A stretch of DNA of 64,000 nucleotides from Reticulitermes lucifugus (GCA_026260175.1 JAKCWW010000585.1:38652-102651); one strand, 5' to 3'; positions 23,995-36,188 are shown, counted from the first letter of the stretch. The notes: generated by a model not told the origin, from the letters alone. Numbers and translations: made by a program.

Positions 23995-26440
23995 CAAGAA
24001 GATTTCCGGTATATACAATAAAATCATTAGTTGTGATCGACGGTACCCTTTTATTTATTATTATTATTATTATTAGATATAAAATTTCAGCTCATATCTC
24101 ACAGAGAACATGATGTACTTTACTTTCGTAAAGTAAGAAAAATTAATTAATATTGTACAGCGATGTAATGGCTGTTTATAAGAATCATACGGAGCATATA
24201 AATACAATGTGTGGGCAAATTGCGGGACTTTTCCCGTTAAAACTGGTGGTGTGTTCACTAACCACCAGTGTTTAAAGGGTTAGCAACCGTCTTAATCACA
24301 TCATTCTTCAGACATAGTACTGATCTCTCGAGTGTACTGCAGTGCCAGCTGGTTTAGAGCTAATGTTGCTAGTCTGCGACTGAACCTTCTTGCCCTGATA
24401 GAACTTTAAAGGGTCGTGGTGTTGTGCTCTAACAGACGTGACACATTCTGGACACTGTCCGTCGTCTTGTGCCAATAACCCACAACGTTTCGGAGGATGA
24501 ATCTTTCTCCTTCTTTAGATAGAAAAGGAAGAAAGAGAACCTACTCTTTTTTTTTAATATTAAACATCCCCCTTGGTATGTACATGCAAAAGTATATTTT
24601 ACTCTCATCAGTAGTACAGTCAAAACCAACATACACACTTGCGACATGTGATCAGGCTACCGCTTTCAGATCAAAGAGCAATTATCAGGCCTAATCTGTT
24701 GCGTTCCTAAAGAACGCAACAATGTAAAGAACAATGTAAAGAATTTTATAAATATGCTATCTTTCTTTATACAATAATGTAATTTCCCATGCTCAAGCTT
24801 CGCTAATATTTCTTCTTTACCATGTTTCTTTCACTTTCACATACATGTTAACCCTTTACGTCCTAGTGGTTGCTTTATGCATTACTAAGTTTAACGCGAG
24901 AAAATTATACGTTCTGTCCGCAGAATACAATTATGTGTTTTATGTGGATCTCAAAATAAACAACGATTATTTCTGTATCCAACATTCATTGGTTTTTTTA
25001 TAACTGAGACAGAGTATCTTTACTGCGCAGTGTGAACTGAATCTTTAAATGTAATTCAGTTTAATCTTCTTTTAAAAAGAGTTAATGTGACAACCAATTG
25101 TCATCACTTGTCTTTTTCCATATCTGTCATGTCTGTCTTTATATTCCTGTCTAGGTGTTTTATTGCCTTATTACTGACATTATAAGAAACGTCACATTCC
25201 AGGTTGACAAAGTGTGATATTCATTCTGTAATTCAGTTCTATATCTACAAACTGTTGTACGAGCAAGAACTTTACACCGTTCCAACAGTGTATTTATGCG
25301 TTTCGTGTGATTCTTAGAAGTGCCGATTATTTCCCTAAACGATATTAACAGGCTGGTATTTGTAATGGAGAAAGGATATGTTGTCTGTGAACGTGGAACT
25401 AAATTTTTATACGTAATCGAGGCGAAAGTCAATCTTTAAAGGACTAACGAACATTTTATAGGCAATTCAGTATTTAAAATTTCAAGATATATCTTCTGTA
25501 TTTGTTAACGGTACTGTTGTGTTATAATGCCCACCAAAATGCGCTAAGTTACACATGCCCTTCTCTAGATGTTTTCCTATTTGGAATGTTAATTTAAACA
25601 TCGGCGGCGTACAGAGATAAACTGCTTCAGGTCAACAGAGTAACAATGTATAATCGATGAAAATTTAATTAGACGAATCAGTGATTAGAGCCCTTCGAAT
25701 CCTCCATGTGCAAAGATGACGCGGGCACTGTGTCCACCCACACTGAAACTTGTTAGCAATAGATGGAATGCGAGCCTGCAACAGTCGGCATGCTGTGTCC
25801 CTTCATCTGACAGGTTGTCGCGCCACTAACACTGCCTCATTACAGCGTGTTTAAACTTGGGCTTCATTTGATAGTTCTGCATCGCATACCTGCCATGCTG
25901 AAGGAAAGGGTTGTCCTTCTGATTAAAGGGTTTGTTTGCAATTCGCCTTCCAGGACCTATTACTGTGAAACACGTAATCCAATTTAGTATTACCACAGTC
26001 TGAACAATTTAAACGTTGTTAGCATTTTCAGTCATGGGACAGACCTAGTTTGAAAAATTTATCTCTTCGTTTTAAGGGTTGAATCTGTAGTAACACACCG
26101 ACAGTTTTAAAAAGCAATTCTGTAATTTAATTGTGGAAATTATGTATAAGAATTAAATTAGACAATTATCAAGCAACAGTTGTAGTTGTGTATAGACTGC
26201 ATATCAATAGGACGTATTCAGTATAATTTTTATACCATAAGTCTTCATATTTCGTCCAAATGTGTTACAAGCGGGCCTTAACATTTGTACCCGATTTTGC
26301 AAGTCGTCAGTCTAAAACGCAGTGCGCGAGTATTGCAGTATAATATTACCTGTGTATATAAGTCAATCATTAATAATTTGAAGTTAAAGTCGTTTCATCA
26401 GTATGCTCCTCTACTTATCCTTGCCTAATGTATTATAATG
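23995..26440. other. No gene seen; (TTA)n repeat and a perfect hairpin
   Basis: A (TTA)n microsatellite lies at about 24055-24075, upstream of the LINE fragment in its own orientation. A perfect inverted repeat lies at 24697-24721. Other frames are 90 codons or shorter and unrecognised. Confidence 0.55.
24697..24721. repeat. Perfect 10-bp inverted repeat (hairpin) plus 12-bp direct repeat
   Basis: TGTTGCGTTC and GAACGCAACA are exact reverse complements separated by CTAAA. Directly after, CAATGTAAAGAA occurs twice in tandem (24720-24743). No gene abuts it, so I do not call it a terminator. Confidence 0.75.
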
Positions 26441-26600
26441 CCAGTTCCAGTGGCCGCGAGGTCTAAGGCGTGGGTCTGCGGCCGTTCGCTTGCTGCGATT
26501 GTGGGTTAGGTCTCTGCGTCGGGCTGATCACTCGTCCAGGGGAGTCCTACCGAGTGTGGTGTGTATGAGTGTGATCGTGACGCCTCGAATTACTTCGTGA
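26441..26600 (+). repeat. SINE family 1, internally deleted copy
   Basis: The A-box head (AGTGGCCGCGAGGTCTAAGG) and the 3' body (CCTACCGAGTGTGGTGTG, GTGATCGTGACGCCTCGA) are both present. The sequence jumps from GATTGTGGGTT directly to AGGTCTCTGCG. Compared with the copy at 20.6 kb, half of the B box and the linker after it are missing. This copy should have a crippled Pol III promoter. Confidence 0.8.
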
Positions 26601-27244
26601 TTATTTCGGTTTTTGAATTTATGATTTCTTAATTTATTGTAAATTTCTCTAATTTACTTTGGTTTTATTGGCGTATGCTATGAATACACATGAAGACTAT
26701 GGAATTCTGGCTGTAGTTTAAATTTCGCAGTGTCTCAGTTCCTTCTATGGGCATGAGTTGTTCTGATTATTTTGTGCGCGTTTAGGTTCCAAATTGTGTG
26801 TTGACCGCTGTTGTGTGTGGCCGCTGTTATGTAAAGTAAAGTTATAACAAAAGACATAATTTTCATTTCTTTATTTGTGGCTGTGGGTGTGTGCGTGTAT
26901 GCATGCCTATGCATATAAAATACACGGATGTATTAGGAATGATATCATACCGCCACAAGGTGTTAGTTCTAGTACTAAATGTTTAGGTCCTTGTCCAATA
27001 TTTACGCCGGCTGTCTGCAAGAACATTTTGTTCATGTAAACAATAAACTGGAATCAAATAGGGCAATTTTTTAAACTTGCGTTTATATTTTGTTTCTATT
27101 TAACTAAATAGTTACAATTTTTTATACTCGAAGACAAACTAGATACGTAACTTATAAATGAGACACTAATATATCGGACGCAATGTTTCTCAGACAATTA
27201 TAAAAATAAACTCTTAAACTTATCTGATTCGAGACAGGATATTA
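26601..27244. other. No gene seen
   Basis: AT-rich sequence with no repeat or open frame worth noting. Confidence 0.55.
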
Positions 27245-27525
27245 GATGTAGGCGCAGTTGGTTGAGGCACTGCGTTACAAGTCGGCAGGTTGTGGGTTCG
27301 ATTCCCGATGTTGTCATTGGAATTTTTCATTAACATAATCCTTCCGGCCGCACTATGGCCCTGGGGTCGACTCAGGAATCTTTCCTGGAGGGTAAAAGCG
27401 GCCGGTGCCGAAGGCTGACAACCTTACCACCTTCGTGTGCCGATTGTCTTTAGGCCTGGGAGCCTCAACCTCCTGGAACCCTCAGGGCCTGTCCAGGCCT
27501 GTACAGAGATTTCTTTACTTTTACC
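27245..27525 (+). repeat. SINE family 2, near-full copy
   Basis: The tRNA-like head has A box GGCGCAGTTGGTTGAGGCA and B box GTGGGTTCGATTCCCGATG. A body follows with CCTTCCGGCCGCACTATGG, CTGGGGTCGACTC, GAAGGCTGACAACCTTACC and a 3' end GGGCCTGTCCAGGCCTGTAC. Two other copies (28.77 kb plus, 32.3 kb minus) carry ~20 extra bases in the middle that this one lacks. Confidence 0.88.
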
Positions 27526-28767
27526 ATTAATTAAAGGGCGGAATTAGTGAGCTACAAAATACAAGCATGCACACAGGATGTGGCATTGAAATTCCTGTTT
27601 TACCTGCCTACAAACTAATTTGTAATTATATGAGGAACTGAATGGAAGACTCAGTTTATTGTTTCACTTTTACTCTTAAGAAAAATTATAAAGGAAGATA
27701 AATACTACCGAGTTTCTCGAAAATATTCACTCAGACATTCAGTACTTACTGGAAATTTCAGACCTGTATTGACGGTTCAACTATCCACTTCACCGCACGA
27801 ATGTACAACCAGTTGCAACCACCTGCCCAACCCTTGCTGTTCTAATTTTATTAACTGGGAAAGTTACCCAATAAAGTTTGCAGTGTCAAGTTGAATCTTC
27901 CAAGATCTTTCTCTAAAATACGTTCAGTGTACAGTATACGTGTGCAGGTCGCGGGTTCAGAACCATGCTTTAGACTGTGTGGCTGTTAAAGAATATTCGT
28001 ATGATATTACTGCCTGGAGAACATTAGATTAGATATATTTAGTCCAGTCATACTAAGTATGGCATTGAATCGCCAAAGAATGGTAACTGCTCTCGTGTAA
28101 TTGCATAATTAGTCGCATACAGCTTACTGTACTTCGGCGTCAGATTGGAGTAAGCATTATAAAATAAAGAAAGCAGGTAATGGTTACGAGCACTGATGAT
28201 AGTCTGAACATGTATGTTGTGCAGATCTGTGCACACATAACGCAATGCGTAGTTGGAATGGAGTTCAGGCTCCGCATTTCCATTGAAGCTAAGTTGCGCC
28301 CCCAGGAGCTCATATCACTCCCCTCCAATTTCAATTTCCGCACTTTTGACGCTAACACGGGAAAAATTAAATAGCTTGCCCTCTGATGTTCACTTCCCCT
28401 GGGCATTCAGAGAATTTTGCCAGCGACGGGGTACGTTATGTAGGTGTAGTCACAATAGAGAGAGAGAGAGAGAGAGAAACTCGGTGCATTCGTATGAATA
28501 TAAATGCTCAGATGATACCAACTTCTGCAGGTCATTTTGTCGTATTCCCTTGTGCGTCTGAAAGCCATTCTGATCTTAATTCTTTGTGTCACGTGTTGGA
28601 TTTATGAGGGCGAAAGTTATGCTCAAACTCAGCATACTTCTCCTTTTCCCTTTTTCGTGTTCATAGATTGGTCTTATTAGAGTACTCTGAATCCAAGGTT
28701 TATTTCCATTCTTCACACAGCTTTACCATTCCTCGTCCGTCTTTTCTTATACATTGATACTATTTTC
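27526..28767. other. No gene seen; (AG)n repeat at 28457-28477
   Basis: AT-rich DNA with an (AG)~10 microsatellite. The frames around it (up to 102 codons) run through the microsatellite and are not credible genes. A B-box-like GCGGGTTCAGAACC at 27950-27963 may be a SINE scrap. Confidence 0.5.
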
Positions 28768-29040
28768 AGACTACAAGCCGATAGGTCACGGGTTCGATTC
28801 CCGATGGGTTCATTGCTTTTTTTCCATTGACTTAATCCTTCCGGCAGCACTATGACCCTGGGGTCGACTGAACCTTTTAACAGAAATGAGTACCAGGGAT
28901 ATCTCCTGTGGGTAAAGGAGGCCAGTGTGTAGGGCTGACATTACTACCTTCATGTACCGATGGTTTTCTCTGGGAGCCTCAAACCCCTGGAGCCCTATGG
29001 GCCTGTAACAGGCCTGTATAGGGATAGCTTTACGTTTTAC
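28768..29040 (+). repeat. SINE family 2, copy lacking the A box
   Basis: It begins just before the B box (CACGGGTTCGATTCCCGATG). The whole body follows to GGCCTGTAACAGGCCTGTAT. The A-box half of the tRNA head is absent, so this copy is 5'-truncated. It lies ~1.2 kb from another family 2 copy in the same orientation. Confidence 0.85.
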
Positions 29041-32019
29041 CCAATCAGCATTCTCCAGTCTTCTCCAAGTGTTTAAATCAGGCGCTTGTTAGTTGCGAAA
29101 TGTGTTAAAACACCTACGACTTTGTTATAGGCATACAGCACATTCCATTATAGCTCGCGATAGCAAACAGTGTTCGGCTGCGGTTTTTCTTCACACTCTG
29201 TAGTCTCTTAATACTACCGCACACATCTGCAGTTACTTAATTTCGGAAGAACCAAATATTTATACGTGTTTAGTTCTTAAACTGATTTTTCATTTAAAAC
29301 AAGTTTAGTTCTTTGGTGGCTTCTTTAGAATTACAAGATTCTTGGCTCTCCAATGTCTGATTACACGTAAACCTTGTATTACGCCTTTTTGCTTTAATGT
29401 CCTTTGCGCATTTGCACCACTTTTTAATTTACGCTCTCTCACTTTCTGTTTAACACCCATTGGCTGGCTGCACTCTATTACGCTAACATCTACCCATTTC
29501 ATTTTTCATTTACTTTTTTTAATTTACGTCCCCTTTCGGGAATACAACTGGGCCGTAAAACAGGGACTTTGTGTATTGTAAATATTTAATCAAAGCTATT
29601 TTCACAGTTAACCTCATTGACATTTATTGAAATGAAATTAACTGAAGTATCAGCTTGTTAGTAGATTACCTGTTATTTGTTTTTCTTCAGTTACACTCCT
29701 ATGCGTGTAGACATTGTGGCATTCAATATCTGCTAAATCGAATCCAGTTTGAGTATGCGCCTCACGACTTTTGCAAATTGGTTACATCCTCGCGCTCTGC
29801 TCCTACGAGTGCTCGAAGAAGAACGTTGGCTGATGATTACGGCACACGGAATGTTTTGTTAATTAAAACATATATTTGCTTATAATTTTAAATTGGTGAT
29901 ATGTTGGCACACTTTTCATAGGTTGGTTTATAATTGGAGCTCTGAAGTCCTTCAAAAGAACACTGGACAATTGCAAGCAATGTAAGCCGCTTGTCCTGTA
30001 TGTTTTATTTACGAAATATTTATTTCGGAATAATTGCTTATATTCCTGCTGAAATTTCAAAATTCGTATTTTTCACGAAAGAAGTATCACATTTTGCTAC
30101 CCATAATTGAACAGTAAAATTCTGAATGTTTCTTCATGAAATTACTCTGAGAAAGTTGTCCTCAAATCGACAAAATACATCTTTTGGCAAATTATTGCCA
30201 CGTTTCACATTGCTTTAGTGTACGTAATTTGCAGGTTGAATTATTGTGGTGTTAATATTCTATGGACATTTTTATAGTAATAAAGACGGTATAACTTTTC
30301 CGTTAAAATTCTCAGTGTGACCCGCTTAACTGTTCCTCACGCACATATGTTTGTGTTCTCCACATTCCGGGTTGTTCATTGTGTGTGTCGTATATATGGC
30401 TTCCTGCAAGAAATCGTAAGATCCCTCTACTTTGTTGACACTTCCCGTCTGAGTTCTGTTTCCTCATTGCTTTTCGCTTTACAATGTTGACGTTTGACTA
30501 TGTAAATCGTTACTAATAAATATTCAACGACAAATGCTGACTACTTTGAGGTAACAAAATAAAAATTACTATACGAGATTTTGTATTTACACAGCGGTGT
30601 TGTTGAAGATTCAAGTTTTCTGGGATGTTGCGCCTGTTCCTTAGTACATAAATACCGACGTTTCGAGGCACCGTAATGTTTTCATATTCAAGATTAAGCA
30701 TTGCAAAGAGAGACACTCTTTTTGGACCTCATGATCCTGAAATGAGGCATTACATTTGTTCGCAACGCCACTAACTCTATTATTTGACATAGTGTAACAG
30801 CCCAACAGATGTAATTCAATTGTGACTGATTTGTTTTGGCCCAATTATCGCTTTTATTAAATTTTAATCACAGTTTGAGGATTTAGTATAATGACAGAGA
30901 GGTCTTCTTGTTCCTGTACACGCTACGATTCACTCATATATTTATAAATACTTACAAATAAACTAAAATGATGTAGTGCGAAAGGAATACTGCTTGGCTT
31001 TGAGTGAGGAATTCTGTCCTGAATATGGAGGGAGTACATTGTTTCCAAATGCCAGATTTTTTTTCAATATTACACTGGGTTGCAGCTTAGAACATTGTAT
31101 GACACAGAAATCCTTAAAAACATCAAGCATTACACAGCTGAGTCACTACTTTTGTCTTATAATTAACACGACTTGGTGACATACACTCACGGATAATTAC
31201 TTAAACAAAAGCACATCAGAATCACATATACAATATTTTTAAGGATTGTATTACATCAAACCTAACGTTTCAAATCCTCCTTCGACAGAATTTGTTTTTC
31301 TAGACAAAGTTTGGAGCCCAGTAAACATATATAGCAGCCCATGAGTTATTCTACTCTTTCATAAGAGTACCTCTGATTCTGTCTAGACATATCGCAATGT
31401 GCATACATTTCCGAGCTCTCTACATCTGTAACATACAATCTACACAGCGCCGAACAGGCGGCTTGATATCGGTTGCTTATATCTCGCAGTAGAGATACGC
31501 TACAGTGGCGTGTACCGGGCTGTCTATTGATCTCGGCGTAGCATTCTACAACGCACAGCACCGCTGTTGAATTCATAGCAGCCTTCTTGTTTCACGAGCT
31601 TTGCTTTCCCTTGTACAGATTTTTTTTGTTCGTACTTTCTGCACCTGCTAGACGAATATCACGACCTATTTTTTATTTCAGGCTTTAGGTTCTCATCACC
31701 AGACGGTACAAACATTGAGTGTGTTGTCTGAAAACAGGAAATTAAAATATGTTTTGTCAATATCTAGTGTGAATATATAATGTAATACTTTTATGTCATT
31801 TTAAGCAATACTTAGAGAGATCTAAACAATTTAAGGCGCAGAGAGTTTGCATACATATTTAAAGGATCCTGACAATCGCATAGGGTCACATTTATGACTG
31901 AAATTTTAAATAATGTCAGTGGTCTGAATGTAAGAAAGCACAAAGTTTCGGAGGCTGGATCTGCCTCCGTCTTCAGCTGGAAACGTAAAAAGGAAGATGG
32001 TACAGTGATGGGACCTTCA
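29041..32019. other. No gene seen
   Basis: Mostly AT-rich. The section 31340-31600 is less AT-rich, with a 76-codon minus-strand frame of no recognisable type. Overlapping frames at 31812-32310 on both strands run into the hairpin and tandem repeat described next and look like repeat artefacts. Confidence 0.5.
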
Positions 32020-32073
32020 GAAGGAGCCAGTGTCAATCCCTGGATCCAGGAATTGACACTGGCTTTCTCCTTC
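32020..32073. repeat. Long near-perfect palindrome
   Basis: The arms GAAGGAGCCAGTGTCAAT and ATTGACACTGGC...CTCCTTC pair around a CCTGGATCCAGG centre. There is one mismatch in the inner part and a 4-base insertion near the outer end of the right arm. There is essentially no loop. It could be the joined ends of a small element or a foldback scar. It directly precedes a tandem repeat. Confidence 0.85.
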
Positions 32074-32075
32074 GA

Positions 32076-32330
32076 TGTATTCTCACAACTGTCCACGCTT
32101 CATTTACGGACAGCGCCAGTGCAGACGTACAAAATATTAATACGACACTTACGTTATGTACTCGTATTCTCACAAATATCTAACTTTTCGTGCATGACGT
32201 TCGCCAGTGCAGACATATGCAATATTAATACAGTACTTACCTTATGTGTCCTCATAAATGTCTTACGCTCCATACATGGTGTATGGCAGTTCAGACACAT
32301 AAAATGTTAATATACGTGTAATTCTTACCT
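32076..32330 (+). repeat. Degenerate tandem repeat, ~82-88-bp unit, about three copies
   Basis: GCCAGTGCAGAC recurs at 32115 and 32203, and as GGCAGTTCAGAC at 32285. Each is followed by AATATTAATAC-like sequence and then ACTTAC. TATTCTCACAA also repeats, at 32080 and 32166. The periods are 88 and 82 bp. The units are well diverged and the array runs up to the edge of a SINE. Confidence 0.75.
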
Positions 32331-32336
32331 TTACTG

Positions 32337-32604
32337 ACAAAACAATCCCATTACAGGCCTGGACAGGCCCTTAGGGTTCCAGGAGGTTGAGGCTCCCAGA
32401 TTTCTAGACAATCTGCACATGAAGGTGGTAAGGTTGTCAGCCCTACGCACCGGCCGCCTTTACACCCAGTAAATATTCCTGCTACTCATTTCTGTAGTGC
32501 GACCGAAAGGATTATGTCAATGAAAAATTCCACGGGAATTGAACCCGCGACGTTCCGGTTTCTAGCGCAGTGCCTCAACCAACTGCGCCACTGCGTGCCC
32601 CACC
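32337..32604 (-). repeat. SINE family 2, near-full copy, reverse orientation
   Basis: Read on the minus strand it has A box GGCGCAGTTGGTTGAGGCA, B box GCGGGTTCAATTCCCGTGG, GGTGCGTAGGGCTGACAACC and 3' end GGCCTGTCCAGGCCTGTAAT. Among the family 2 copies this is the best reference for the full-length unit. Confidence 0.88.
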
Positions 32605-32900
32605 ACCTTTACTAATAGTATGAATAAGGTACCGCTCTACCCATTTCGAAAAATCAAGGACTATATGATAGGCTGAACACGGTTCTATGAAAATTCGAAA
32701 CAGTTTTATTAGAAAGTTTAATGACATTGTTTCTGTTACAGACGTTACGTAGGATTGAATATGATACGAAGATACTAGTAAACTGCAAGGCGTAAGGATT
32801 TATAAAGTGGAAGTTGCCGATTTTACTGTACTATATTGACGTTCGGCTGTAACAACAGGTCGCAAACTGGATAACCTGTATCGCAACCTTGGTAAAGGTA

Positions 32901-32972
32901 GAGCAATCCCATTACAGGCCTAGACAGGCCCTTAGGGATCCACGAGGTTGGGGCTACCAGATTTCTTGACTC
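32901..32972 (-). repeat. SINE family 2, 3'-end fragment
   Basis: Only the last ~72 bp of the family remain, from near TCTGGTAGCCCCAACC to GGCCTGTAATGGGATTG on the minus strand. It lies ~300 bp from the previous copy and in the same orientation. It is severely 5'-truncated. Confidence 0.8.
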
Positions 32973-35145
32973 TATCCAACATCTCAAGTACAGCTGTGAA
33001 GTTTTACCGTTACATCAACCTAAACGTTCCTTTTGTGGAAGACAGAAGTAATTAAAACTGAATGTTAGTGAATCCTACCTGGGGGTAATATTAAATTTGA
33101 AGTCAGGGATACTTAACGTGGCGATCGAGCAGTAAACACTCTTTCGTGCTGAGAAGGTACCCGAAGGCGAACTAACCTGAAGTGTTCTTGGTTATTCTCA
33201 GTCCAGTCAGGTAAATGCATAGATAATACTTCAAATTCGTCCACGGCTGCTGCTTCCTCGTTAATTCCTATTCATTGTTCATTAACAATAATCCCCTTTT
33301 ATGCTATGTTGTCTGAGCTACCATCAGTGTCTTAAAGAGATTATGAACTTTGAGTTGATTAACTCAATGTTCATAAAAACCTTTTACTCTGTGAAGTGGG
33401 TTGAACTCTCTTTGAATTGTGTGTAATGGTGTCCTTGGCAGCAGGGCTGTTGTACCTTCATTTTCTATTAACTTACGTAATTAAGTTTGTAGGTAGACAG
33501 TTAATAGTTACTTGGAATTCTCGTGTTGGCACTCAACATTATAAGGCAAAAGGTAGTGCAGGAATAAGATTTGGCAAAGCATCTTTTTAACAATAATTTT
33601 CGAGCTCTGCCAGAGAGAATTGCCGCTAATTGAAGTGCATGAGTTATTATGAAGCGGTCCAACTTCTTGTCCCTCAACTTCAAACAGCAGTCTTACTACC
33701 TACTTTCATGAGAATTTCTGTACCCACCGTTAATGAAATCATTGCCACCATAGATACGTTACACAGTGGTAGGCGTGGCCTCCTATATGAAGTCATTAAA
33801 ATATGTGTTACATAAATTAAATCATCCCTGTGTAATAAAATGAGGGTTGCTTCTACTGTCTATTTCTCTTTGTAAAAGGGATAATGTTCCGCAGCGCAGA
33901 TAATATGATAGAGATAATGGAAAATATACGACACTCGCTGTAATGTAATTATATCTCGGTGGAATAGGTTTTCAATCGAAGAGTAATACTACCTTAAATC
34001 ATCAACCAGAAATTTTGCCACAGTAATCTTGTGTCGGATCGCTGAGTCGACGTACTTTGTGTAAAAACTGTAGGTTAAATGTTTTATAATTCAGTGTCAT
34101 TGAGTTATTCATACAGGTCTATAAAGGGAGTAATATGATTACTGTTCTTCCTCTTTGTATTTGAAGTTAGGTATTCTGTAGTGCATTTTGGCCTCTCAAC
34201 TCCTTTAATGCCAAAACCTGCAGATGGATACTTTTTTCTAATGCAGGCACATCTTTGCAAACTACCCTATTCTCCTTAATGTTATCTCAGTGGCAATCCT
34301 ATCTGTGGCCTTGTTTCGAGGGATCACGAACTACGCATCTCTCCAGCACAAGAATGCATATTTTCAAATAAAAAAATACGAAAAACACACCCTCAAGTAT
34401 AATCCTGAGGCACTTCCACATCTCCCTCCCTCATAACCTGTTTGCCAAAGACACGTAGATGTAAGTATTACCTACCAGTTGCTTTGCTTAAAAGACATAA
34501 AAAACTCTAATTAATTTCTTGGATCCATGATACAAGCTACATAATTAGCACATCATAAATTCGTGTATTTCTCTGAATAAATATTACACATTAAGTGCTT
34601 CAATGAAAATGTTCCTCGTTATTTAGTGCTATAAGCTTTATTTCTTTCAACCCCTTATTACGCTTTCGTGATTTTTAACGACATACATAGCGTCGACGAT
34701 AGGGTGGTGGGTGAATAGTGAAGTGATAAGGATTTGAAAGACGGCTGTTGTGACCCGAGTAAGACGCCATCCCGGAATTTGACAGGCGGACGGACAATAA
34801 CAACGAAACTTTTCAGCCAGGATAAGCAGTGTCTCGTCCGAAATTCCTCCTCCACATACAACCCTACAAGAACCTTACCAACAGTGATTTTTGAAAGGAG
34901 CATTTTCCATTATACCAAGGTCTTGTTTTATACCCCAATTATTTTCCCGCAAATGTGGGCGTAATAAAAAAGGCGTAAATAAAAAATATTATCTGAAGAA
35001 ATAATGGAATAAGGAGGGGTTAGCATAATACAGATTTGTCATGGGAATTTATGCGTCCACTGAAGAAAACCTAGTTAGGGAAAAAGAAAAAAATATTTTA
35101 TTTTACAAGAAAAACACAAGAATTTCACATGGGATATATGCCATT
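32973..35145. other. No gene seen
   Basis: AT-rich sequence. An 81-codon minus-strand frame at 34658-34903 has no recognisable domain. No terminal inverted repeat matching the transposase region to its right was found in the last 250 bp. Confidence 0.5.
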
Positions 35146-36188
35146 TTAATAGATCTCAATATGGGCACCATTTGTCGCCCTACAAATGCCTAGTCTATAT
35201 TCAGCTTCCTCCCATACACGAGAAAGCATCTCTGGCGTGACTGTTTCAATAGCTGCACAGATTCTGTCCGTCAGGTGTTGCAGATCTCTTATTTTTTCGG
35301 CGTACATAATGTTATTGATGTGCCACCGGAAGAAAAAATCAAGAACAGTTAAACCCAGGCTTCTGGGGGGCCAAGATATAGGTCCACTTCTGCCGATCCA
35401 TTTGTTTGGGAATTTCTCATCCAAGGCCGCTTTTACCAGATCGCTGTAGTGAGGAGGAGCTCGGTCCAGCTGTATATAAATGTCGCCAGCATTGGGTAGA
35501 TCATCAACTTGAGGAAACAAAAACAACTGAAGCATATCCAAAAACCTCGTATCTTTTATGATGTTTTCAGCAAAGACGAATGGCTCAAAGGTACGATCGT
35601 GCATTAATCCGCACCAAACGTTTAGCTTTGGCGAATCACGGACAAACTCGTGTGTAACGCGTGGTTTTTCGCTACCCCATATCCGGCAGTTACGTCGCTT
35701 GACGCAGCCATTTATATGCAACGTAGCCTCATCGGTAAACATAATGTTATGCATAAAATTGGGGTCATTGTCAGTTGTTTCTAGCATACGCTCAGCAAAC
35801 TCCTTTCTCTTTAGTTTGTCACCAGCTTTGATTTCATGAAGTAGCTGAATTTTTTGCGCATGTAATTTAAGTTTCTTATGAAGAACTTTGTGCACTGTTG
35901 ATTTAGGAATTCCTAATTGAAAGCTACGCCGAGGAATCGACTTACGTGGGCTGCGAATGATAGACTGCCGGATCCTTTCTACATTTTCTTCCGTAACTGC
36001 AGGTCTTCCAGATGACTTTCTCCTACAAACACTTCCTGTTTCTTTGAACTGTTCGAACCAGCGGCGGATGTTGTTCACATGCGGTGGTTTCCTTCAAAAT
36101 TCATTCCTGAACTTACGCTGAACACTCACGAACGATTTTGTTTCCGCAACCCACAAGACACATTGCGTTTTTCTTTGTCCGTAAACAT
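35146..36188 (-). pseudogene. Tc1/mariner-superfamily transposase, DD41D type, disrupted near its N terminus
   Basis: It encodes a cut-and-paste DNA transposase acting in the nucleus on its own terminal inverted repeats. An uninterrupted 310-codon stretch (36078 down to 35146) holds a helix-turn-helix-like part (GSVCRRKSSGRP, then SFQLGIPKSTVHKVL) and the catalytic core. The acidic residues are D116 (MFTDEATLH), D205 (QLDRAPPHY) and D247 (LTVLDFFF), with 41 residues between the last two. Upstream the same frame continues through FVSVQRKFRNEF but is cut by a TGA at 36094-36096. A further ATG (36186-36188) opens MFTDKEKR in a frame displaced by one base, so at least one frameshift and one stop separate the start from the body. 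The usual SPDLTPLDF motif reads SLGLTVLDF, losing a conserved Pro-Asp but keeping the catalytic Asp. I could not find terminal repeats. It is probably inactive, but the body is well preserved. Confidence 0.9.

Noticed and set aside
24055-24075. (TTA)n next to the 23.6-kb LINE as its 3' tail
   Set aside because: It lies on the 5' side of the LINE in its own orientation, so it cannot be the tail.
27245-27320. A possible functional tRNA gene at the SINE family 2 head
   Set aside because: A and B boxes are present, but it is followed by a SINE body found at several loci, and I see no paired acceptor stem.
31812-32310. Overlapping 94- and 138-codon frames on opposite strands
   Set aside because: Both pass through the palindrome, and the plus-strand one continues through the tandem repeat, so their openness follows from repeated sequence.
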